Below the pieces are notes generated by a model. The model searched no databases. It was not told the origin of the DNA and saw only the letters and a program-made list of their open reading frames with translations. Positions 6,311 through 10,989 of a DNA stretch of 10,989 bases are shown here, piece by piece. A program made the position numbers and the translations under genes. Origin of the DNA: Clostridia bacterium (GTDB lineage: Bacteria; Bacillota_A; Clostridia; Oscillospirales; Butyricicoccaceae); assembly GCA_017548175.1 (NCBI GenBank), contig JAFYMZ010000103.1, positions 1 through 10,989 of the forward strand. The letters are read 5' to 3'. The stretch's first letter is position 1. Each line of letters starts with the position of its first letter.

Positions 6311-7930
6311 TCAGTTGATGGCGTCCAAATTCAGGATGGCGATGTCTTGCAAGGAGGGGAACGATTTCCGCACCGTTTGCGCCAGATACCGCTGTTTTTC
6401 CATCAACTGCGGTATATCTTTCCACCAAGCGGAGCCGCCCAGCATTCCGTCACACAGCGCCTCAAAACAGGTGGCGCGATCTTCCAGAATCGACTTCATG
6501 CCATAAGCCCATGCAAAATATTCCTGCCAGTCCCGATTGGCCTCGTCATAAAATACCGACACATAATCATCAGAATACCGGAATCCCTTGGGGTTCAACG
6601 CTTCCCAGTTTTTATCAAACTTGGATTCATAATTCCAGATACGATACTCAAAGGCGTGCATCAGTTCATGGAAGAAGGTTTGCAGGGTGAAATCATCGCA
6701 GGAATACACGATATACACGATGTGCTGGTTATCGGTTTCATCGCAAGACACGTTGGCCTCATACGCAATGACATCGCCTGCGGGGAAGTATCCCACCAGA
6801 TATATGCGAAAATCATCAAAGGATGCAACGGGATCGGTCAAATCGCGGCAGAGGATCTCTTGATAGGTTTCCTTGGGCAGCAACTGCAGATACTGTTCCA
6901 GTTCCAACGCCGCGCGATAGAACTCGATGGGTTTGATATCATTGCTGATGCTATACCATTGGATAAACTCCATCTCCGGCGCGCAGGTCACCGTCACGCC
7001 GGTGGTTTCTTTGATCCGCAGGCAAACTTCCTCGGTTTTCGCGGCAATCTCGTTCACCGCCACCGTTTCACAAAGACCGGCTTCCAAGGGCGTATTTTTC
7101 ACCGACTGTCTGTAATTCCACACATAGAGCGCATCAAACCCGTCTTCTTTCACGGTGGCGATCACGGCACATCGGTCGTTGAGTTTCAGGGTGCCCTCCA
7201 GATTGTTGAAATCGCACGCATTGGGAATGGTGATGCTGGCGACCTCAGTTTGCTGATCGAAATCAAGGATTCGCACCGCACTGCGGTAATCTTCGATCTG
7301 ATTTCCGCTGTTGTCCACCAGCAGAACCTGATGCCCGTTGGCCGCTTTATACTCGTAATATTGGTTCGGTTTCAGCAAGTGCAGCCGATCGGGCTGGTCA
7401 TAAAATACCAAGATGCGATAGTCGAAATTATCCCGCGACACCGCAAAACTCCGGAAATATTGCACGCGACCCACGTCAATGGCATCCATGGCAGATGCCA
7501 ATTCATATCCGTCGGTATACACATAGGCGCTTGTCACCGGGTTTTCCAGATTGAAATCGTACAGGGTCTGTGTTGCAGCCATTTGGCGACCCACACAAAC
7601 ACCCGCATCGGTAACAGACACATCATATGCATCGTGATCGGCATCTTCCAGTTCCAGCCGCTTGATCTCTGTATTGGTGCGCAGGTCAAACAGCGATAGG
7701 CCGTACTCCTGCTGGTCACCGTTTTCATAGCGGAAATACAGCATGGCGGCATAAGTGCCGTTGCTATCCGCATCCATCAGTACGATATTACCCAGCCCGG
7801 CAGTATCCAGCGCGATCAGTTCCGGCAGCGGAGCCTCCGGTTCAGTTCCCGGCTCGGGCGTGCCGCAGGCGCAAAGCATCACCGCCAACAGCAGGAGTGC
7901 TGCCAATGAAATAAGTTTTTTCATGTTCAT
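6311..7930 (-). CDS. Lipoprotein with C-terminal HExxH zinc metallopeptidase domain
   Basis: A 539-residue secreted lipoprotein. It begins MNMKKL with a hydrophobic signal peptide and a lipobox LCAC, giving a lipidated Cys22, then a Pro/Glu-rich linker (23-37). Residues about 40-290 are strand-rich with recurring blocks such as LYDFNLEN, VRILDFDQQ and LYVWNYRQ, suggesting a beta-propeller-like domain. The C-terminal third carries HELMH (421-425) inside FFHELMHAFEYR, a zinc-peptidase active site. EDRATCFE (483-490) downstream fits the third, Glu, ligand of gluzincin-type peptidases. I do not recognise a named family. GGAGG lies six bases before the chosen ATG, favouring it over the Met at position 3. 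The stop of the MATE gene is one base upstream (TGATATG), so the two genes are translationally coupled, and it is the last gene of the operon. Peptidase activity is likely; the substrate is unknown. Confidence 0.82.
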   Translation of the reverse strand: MNMKKLISLAALLLLAVMLCACGTPEPGTEPEAPLPELIALDTAGLGNIVLMDADSNGTYAAMLYFRYENGDQQEYGLSLFDLRTNTEIKRLELEDADHDAYDVSVTDAGVCVGRQMAATQTLYDFNLENPVTSAYVYTDGYELASAMDAIDVGRVQYFRSFAVSRDNFDYRILVFYDQPDRLHLLKPNQYYEYKAANGHQVLLVDNSGNQIEDYRSAVRILDFDQQTEVASITIPNACDFNNLEGTLKLNDRCAVIATVKEDGFDALYVWNYRQSVKNTPLEAGLCETVAVNEIAAKTEEVCLRIKETTGVTVTCAPEMEFIQWYSISNDIKPIEFYRAALELEQYLQLLPKETYQEILCRDLTDPVASFDDFRIYLVGYFPAGDVIAYEANVSCDETDNQHIVYIVYSCDDFTLQTFFHELMHAFEYRIWNYESKFDKNWEALNPKGFRYSDDYVSVFYDEANRDWQEYFAWAYGMKSILEDRATCFEALCDGMLGGSAWWKDIPQLMEKQRYLAQTVRKSFPSLQDIAILNLDAIN

Positions 7931-7931
7931 A

Positions 7932-9323
7932 TCACACCTCCGCCTGCCGGGCTTTTTCCCCGGCTTTCTTTCCCAGCATACGCCAAACGGTAAACATCAT
8001 GGTGGCAAAGCAGGCAACGCCGCCCAGCAGGTTGGACACCGGCTCGGCCAAAAAGACACCGTCCACGCCCAAACCGCCAATGCGCGGCAGCAGCAGGGTC
8101 AGGGGGAATACGATAAAGGCCTTGCGCAGCAGGGAGAAAAACACCGCGTACTTGGATTTGCCCAGTGCCACAAAGGTGCTCTGTCCGGCAAACTGCATCG
8201 ACATAAAGAAGAAACCAAAGAAGTACAGCTGCATAGAATGCACGCCCACCTCACGCAGGGCAGGATCGCTGCTGAAGAGCGAGATGAGGAACTCCGGATT
8301 GGTCACCACCCAGATCCAGCACAGTACGGTAACGACCGTGCCGGTGATGGCGGTAAAGGCGATGCCCTTTTGCACGCGCTTGTACTCCCGGGCGCCGTAG
8401 TTGAAGCTCAGCACCGGCTGCGCGCCGTGGGTCAGGCCGGTGACCGGCAGGCTAAAGATCTCGCGGACGGAATTGATGACCGTCATCACGCCGATGTACA
8501 GGTCGCCGCCGTAACTGCGCAGGGTGGCGTTGCAGGTCACCTGCACCAAGCAGTTGGTGCCGGACATAATGAAGCCCGGCAGACCCAGACCGGTGATCTC
8601 ACGCAGCAGTTTGCCGTCCAGACGCATCTCGCTGCGCCGCAGCCGCAGAATGGCACGCTTTCCGGTAAGGAAGCGCAGCACCCACAGGCAGGACACGCAC
8701 TGCGAAATAATGGTAGCCAGCGCCGCACCGCGAACACCCAGATCCAAGCCAAAGATAAAGATGGGGTCCAGCGCCACATTGAGCAGTGCGCCGATGACGA
8801 TGGTCAGCATACCCATCCGGGGGAAGCCTTGGGCATTGATAAAGCCGTTCATACCGGTGCTGAGCATCGCAAACACCGTGCCGGCCAGATAGATCTGCAG
8901 ATAGGAATTGGCATAGGCATAGGTGGCATCACTGGCGCCGAACAGGTACAGAATGGGCCGCTTAAAGCAATATCCCACCGCCGTCAGCACACCGGCCATG
9001 ATCACCAGCATCACGAAGGTATTGTTCAAAATCTTTTCCGCACGCGCTTTGTCTCCTGCGCCGCGGGCGATGGAGCACAGCGGCGTACCGCCGGTGGAAA
9101 ACAGGTTGCAAAAGGCGGTGATCAGCGCCACGATGGGGAAAATCAGACCCACGCCCGTCAGCGCCAGACTGGAGGCACCGGGCAGATGTCCCAGATAAAT
9201 GCGGTCCACCACATTGTACAGAAGCTGCACCGATTGTGCTACCGTCAGCGGAATGGCTTGCCGCAGGATATTTTTCCACATCGCGCCTTGGGAAAAGTCG
9301 CTTTGTATGGTCTTTGCCGCCAT
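7932..9323 (-). CDS. MATE-family multidrug/metabolite efflux transporter
   Basis: A 463-residue polytopic membrane protein with about twelve hydrophobic segments in two similar halves, the standard size for MATE (multidrug and toxic compound extrusion) antiporters, which expel cations, drugs or metabolites using Na+ or H+ gradients. Family signs include the first-helix stretch IPLTVAQSVQLLYNVVDRIY (24-43) and the second-half block GLTHGAQPVLSFNYGARE, typical of clostridial MATE proteins. The start follows GAAGGGAAG. It is the middle gene of an operon: the HD hydrolase stop lies 19 bases upstream and the lipoprotein start one base downstream. No separate promoter is visible, so expression should follow the promoter at 9808-9836. 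Substrate cannot be predicted. Possible roles are general efflux or export of a product linked to the neighbouring enzymes; the latter is speculation. Confidence 0.93.
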   Translation of the reverse strand: MAAKTIQSDFSQGAMWKNILRQAIPLTVAQSVQLLYNVVDRIYLGHLPGASSLALTGVGLIFPIVALITAFCNLFSTGGTPLCSIARGAGDKARAEKILNNTFVMLVIMAGVLTAVGYCFKRPILYLFGASDATYAYANSYLQIYLAGTVFAMLSTGMNGFINAQGFPRMGMLTIVIGALLNVALDPIFIFGLDLGVRGAALATIISQCVSCLWVLRFLTGKRAILRLRRSEMRLDGKLLREITGLGLPGFIMSGTNCLVQVTCNATLRSYGGDLYIGVMTVINSVREIFSLPVTGLTHGAQPVLSFNYGAREYKRVQKGIAFTAITGTVVTVLCWIWVVTNPEFLISLFSSDPALREVGVHSMQLYFFGFFFMSMQFAGQSTFVALGKSKYAVFFSLLRKAFIVFPLTLLLPRIGGLGVDGVFLAEPVSNLLGGVACFATMMFTVWRMLGKKAGEKARQAEV

Positions 9324-9342
9324 GGGGCACTTCCCTTCTCCC

Positions 9343-9774
9343 TTATTCTTCCGTCAGCAGCGCGATGGCCTGCAGGTATTTCTCCCGCCGGGTCAAGGCC
9401 TGCTCTGTGACCGCGTCCAGTCTGGACAGGTCACTGTTGTGCCGCAGGTCGGCCAACTTTACCGCCGCAGCCACAGGGTCGTGCCTGATCTTCCGCACAT
9501 AATCCATATACGGCACGTCATCCCCGTGGGTCAGCAGTTTCAGGGCATCCAGCACCGCGGGTGGAAAGCCCATCGCCGCCAGATCGTCAAAGGTATATTC
9601 GGTATCTTCCACCACATCGTGCAGCAGCGCCACGGTGCAGGTCACTTCGTCCTGCATCTGCTCGGCCAGATGGAAGGGATGAAACACATAGGGCAGGCCG
9701 CTTTTGTCCAGCTGGTCTTTATGCGCCGCAAAGCAAAGAGTCAGCGCCCGTTTGGTCATGGGTGTGTAGATCAT
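9343..9774 (-). CDS. Stand-alone HD-domain hydrolase, (p)ppGpp-hydrolase (MESH1/RelA-SpoT HD) type
   Basis: A 143-residue protein made of just the metal-dependent HD domain found at the N-terminus of RelA/SpoT enzymes. Conserved landmarks: AAHKDQLDKSGLPYVFHP (16-33, with His32), LLHDVVEDTEYT (50-61, with His52-Asp53 and the Glu56-Asp57 pair), and VKLADLRHN (105-113, with Asp109). His32, His52, Asp53 and Asp109 match the Mn2+ ligands of this family, so it should be catalytically competent. There is no synthetase, TGS or ACT domain, so it resembles small alarmone hydrolases and MESH1, which remove the 3'-pyrophosphate of (p)ppGpp; MESH1 also dephosphorylates NADPH. The start at 9774 follows AAAGGA; the frame is open back to 9891 but that would cross the promoter. 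It is first in an operon with MATE and the lipoprotein peptidase. Activity on ppGpp here is inferred from motifs, not shown. Confidence 0.88.
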   Translation of the reverse strand: MIYTPMTKRALTLCFAAHKDQLDKSGLPYVFHPFHLAEQMQDEVTCTVALLHDVVEDTEYTFDDLAAMGFPPAVLDALKLLTHGDDVPYMDYVRKIRHDPVAAAVKLADLRHNSDLSRLDAVTEQALTRREKYLQAIALLTEE

Positions 9775-9807
9775 ACCGTCATCCTTTCTTTTTATCCATA
9801 ATAAATA

Positions 9808-9836
9808 ATTATACTGCAAAACGTGCGCCCTTGCAA
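9808..9836 (-). promoter_or_regulatory. Promoter of the HD-MATE-lipoprotein operon
   Basis: On the minus strand -35 TTGCAA (9831-9836), a 17-base spacer and a perfect -10 TATAAT (9808-9813), followed by an A/T-rich leader of about 30 bases with the ribosome site AAAGGA. The -35 hexamer is a palindrome also usable by the divergent radical SAM promoter. Confidence 0.8.
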
Positions 9837-9860
9837 GAGATGCCGCCTTTGTGCTATACT
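9831..9860 (+). promoter_or_regulatory. Promoter of the radical SAM gene, sharing the -35 hexamer
   Basis: -35 TTGCAA (9831-9836), an 18-base spacer and -10 TATACT (9855-9860, 5 of 6). The start codon is 29 bases past the -10 box, with the ribosome site AAAGGAGG in between. The -35 is the same six bases as that of the divergent promoter. Confidence 0.65.
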
Positions 9861-9889
9861 GTACGAAGTATTTGCAAAGGAGGTGCACC

Positions 9890-10729
9890 ATGCTGAAAAA
9901 AGCCTATCTGGAGATCACCAACGCCTGCAACCTGCAGTGCAGTTTCTGCCACGGCACCCGGCGCGACATCAAGTATCTGTCGGTGGAGGAGTTTACGTTG
10001 GCCGCCCGCAAGTTGCGGGGCGTGACGGAGTATCTGTACTTTCATCTGATGGGCGAGCCGTTGCTGCACCCCCATCTGCCGGAGTTTTTCCGCATTGCGG
10101 GGGACTTGGGCTTCAAGGTGATTTTGACCACCAACGGAACGCTGCTGCCCAAAAAGGCCGACCTGCTGCTGCAGGCCGCACCGCTGCACAAGGTGAGCAT
10201 CTCGCTGCACAGTTACGAGGCCAATGACATCGGCATCTCGCTGGAAGCGTATCTGCAGGGCTGCTTTGACTTTTGCGCCAAGGCGGCGCAGGCCGGCATC
10301 ATCGCGGTGATGCGCCTGTGGAACATCGGCGGCGAAGATGCCCTGAACCGCACCATTCTGGAGAAAATGCACGCCGCCTTTCCCGGGGCGTGGGTGCCGA
10401 CCCGGTCGGGATACCGGCTGGCAGACAAGGTGTTTCTGGAATGGGGCGAACGGTTTGAGTGGCCCGACCCGGAAGCCGACTATGTGGGCAATCACCACAC
10501 CTGCTACGGTCTGCGCGACCAGATCGGCGTGCTGAGCAACGGCACCATCGTGCCCTGTTGTCTGGATGCCGAGGGAAATATTCCGTTGGGCAACATTTTC
10601 ACCGACGAGATGGATGCCGTACTGGCTTCACCCCGGGCGGTGGCGCTGAAGCGCTCCTTTGAGAACCGCAATATTACCGAAGAACTATGCCTCCGCTGCG
10701 GCTATGCAGGCCGGATGGTAAAGAAATAA
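9890..10729 (+). CDS. Radical SAM enzyme with C-terminal twitch/SPASM-like auxiliary cluster domain
   Basis: A 279-residue radical S-adenosylmethionine enzyme. The 4Fe-4S cluster motif CNLQCSFC (CX3CX2C; Cys13, 17, 20) lies near the N-terminus, followed by the SAM-binding MGEP (54-57) and the strand VILTTNGTLL (77-86). The C-terminal part has Cys205, a Gly218-x4-Cys223 pattern (CX12GX4C) with Cys224 next to it, and a final CLRC (267-270). This matches a single-cluster twitch domain, a shortened SPASM domain as in MoaA or BtrN relatives, used in peptide, sugar or cofactor modification. The start at 9890 follows a near-perfect AAAGGAGG; an in-frame ATG at 9851 lies within the promoter. It is a single gene, divergent from the HD-MATE-peptidase operon, and ends before a terminator. 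No obvious precursor peptide gene is nearby, so the substrate is unknown and a peptide-modifying role is unproven. Confidence 0.88.
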   Translation: MLKKAYLEITNACNLQCSFCHGTRRDIKYLSVEEFTLAARKLRGVTEYLYFHLMGEPLLHPHLPEFFRIAGDLGFKVILTTNGTLLPKKADLLLQAAPLHKVSISLHSYEANDIGISLEAYLQGCFDFCAKAAQAGIIAVMRLWNIGGEDALNRTILEKMHAAFPGAWVPTRSGYRLADKVFLEWGERFEWPDPEADYVGNHHTCYGLRDQIGVLSNGTIVPCCLDAEGNIPLGNIFTDEMDAVLASPRAVALKRSFENRNITEELCLRCGYAGRMVKK

Positions 10730-10768
10730 GCAAAAATCCGAAGAATGATGAGATGCCATAAAACAGTT

Positions 10769-10805
10769 ACACTCCCAGTAGGATTATCCACTGGGAGTGT
10801 TCTTG
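10769..10805 (+). terminator. Intrinsic terminator after the radical SAM gene
   Basis: A perfect 11-base-pair stem (10769-10779 with 10790-10800) over a 10-base loop that can itself fold (GGA/TCC), followed by TTCTTGTATAT. The T tract is imperfect, so termination may be moderate. It lies 39 bases past the stop codon. Confidence 0.75.
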
Positions 10806-10831
10806 TATATATTCCAGTTATGTGATAGAAT
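10803..10831 (+). promoter_or_regulatory. Possible promoter for the GNAT gene
   Basis: -35 TTGTAT (10803-10808), a 17-base spacer ending in TGA, and -10 TAGAAT (10826-10831), which gives an extended TGn -10. It overlaps the tail of the terminator and would leave a leader of nearly 100 bases. AT-rich sequence raises the chance of a false match. Confidence 0.4.
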
Positions 10832-10935
10832 CAACTAAACAATTAGACCAACTTGAATTTATCTAACTGTCAGAGGATGTTAATTGGGAATATTTAATAG
10901 AACATATTAAGCAAAATATAAATTTAGAGGTTTTT
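10832..10935 (+). other. AT-rich leader or remnant of a decayed reading frame
   Basis: This stretch precedes the GNAT start. In the same frame as that gene it reads as plausible protein with a single internal TAA at 10864-10866: before it a run like STKQLDQLEFI, after it LSEDVNWEYLIEHIKQNI continuing into the GNAT start without another stop. No in-frame ATG exists in the second part. It could be a long untranslated leader or the tail of a broken gene. Composition is sharply more AT-rich than the rest of the window. Confidence 0.3.
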
Positions 10936-10989
10936 ATGGTAATAAGGTTAGCAACGAAAAATGATATTGAGATAATCGTAAAACTCCGC
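10936..10989 (+). CDS. GNAT-family acetyltransferase, N-terminal fragment
   Basis: Eighteen codons are visible before the right edge, reading MVIRLATKNDIEIIVKLR. The pattern I-R-x-A-T-x-x-D-I-x-x-I-x-x-L-R is the usual first strand and helix of Gcn5-related N-acetyltransferases, which transfer an acetyl group from acetyl-CoA to an amine. AGAGG lies five bases upstream of the ATG. Codon choice (ATA, AAA, AGG, TTA) is AT-rich and unlike the other genes here. The acetyl-CoA-binding motif is outside the window, so the family call rests on the N-terminus only. Confidence 0.6.
   Translation, partial: MVIRLATKNDIEIIVKLR

Noticed and set aside
7755..9410. Long plus-strand open frame opposite the MATE gene
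   Set aside because: Antisense shadow rich in His and Gln, without recognisable domains or a ribosome site.
9851..9889. Upstream in-frame start for the radical SAM gene at 9851
   Set aside because: This ATG-led frame begins inside the -10 region; the start at 9890 has an almost perfect Shine-Dalgarno and places the cluster motif at the usual distance.
10745..10825. Small 26-codon frame after the radical SAM gene, considered as a precursor peptide
   Set aside because: It has no real ribosome site, covers the terminator hairpin and shows no leader or core-like pattern.
1..10989. CRISPR array, tRNA, rRNA, insertion sequence or prophage genes
   Set aside because: No regularly spaced repeats, cloverleaf-like stretch, transposase, integrase or phage protein was seen in any frame.

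Overview
The window looks like chromosome from a moderately GC-rich, low-complexity-promoter Firmicute of the gut Clostridia type. Oscillospirales such as Faecalibacterium, Subdoligranulum or Gemmiger would fit, but this is inferred from style (strong AGGAGG-like ribosome sites, sigma-A promoters with 17-base spacers, intrinsic terminators, protein families) and not from a marker gene. Nine complete protein genes and two edge fragments fill almost all of it. No rRNA, tRNA, CRISPR array or insertion sequence was seen, and no gene-free stretch exceeds 300 bases.

Region 1 (1-2341, minus strand) is a MarR-controlled drug-efflux operon: a MarR-family repressor, an ABC exporter subunit whose ATP site is naturally degenerate, and the first 40 codons of its partner subunit running off the left edge. 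Start and stop codons are tightly coupled (1-base gap, then a 4-base overlap). A strong promoter is followed at once by a 26-base dyad that fits an autoregulatory operator.

Region 2 (2353-5195, minus strand) holds two separately promoted and terminated single genes: an uncharacterised protein with a Nudix-like domain whose Nudix box is incomplete, and a PlsC-type acyltransferase fused to a zinc ribbon and a long C-terminal region. Region 3 (5250-6304, plus strand) is one membrane-anchored alpha/beta hydrolase with its own promoter and a bidirectional terminator shared with the convergent operon.

Region 4 (6311-9836, minus strand) is a three-gene operon: a small stand-alone HD hydrolase of the (p)ppGpp-hydrolase type, a MATE-family exporter, and a lipoprotein with a C-terminal HExxH zinc-peptidase domain. 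It is divergent from a radical SAM/twitch-domain enzyme (9890-10729, plus strand). The two promoters appear to use the same palindromic TTGCAA hexamer as their -35 box. How these four genes work together is not known; the arrangement is the most intriguing in the window.

Region 5 (from about 10800) changes abruptly to AT-rich sequence with a promoter, a possible decayed reading frame and the first 18 codons of a GNAT acetyltransferase. This looks like the edge of acquired or poorly ameliorated DNA. I found no clear complete novel system. The best leads are the HD/MATE/peptidase plus radical SAM locus and the Nudix-like protein.
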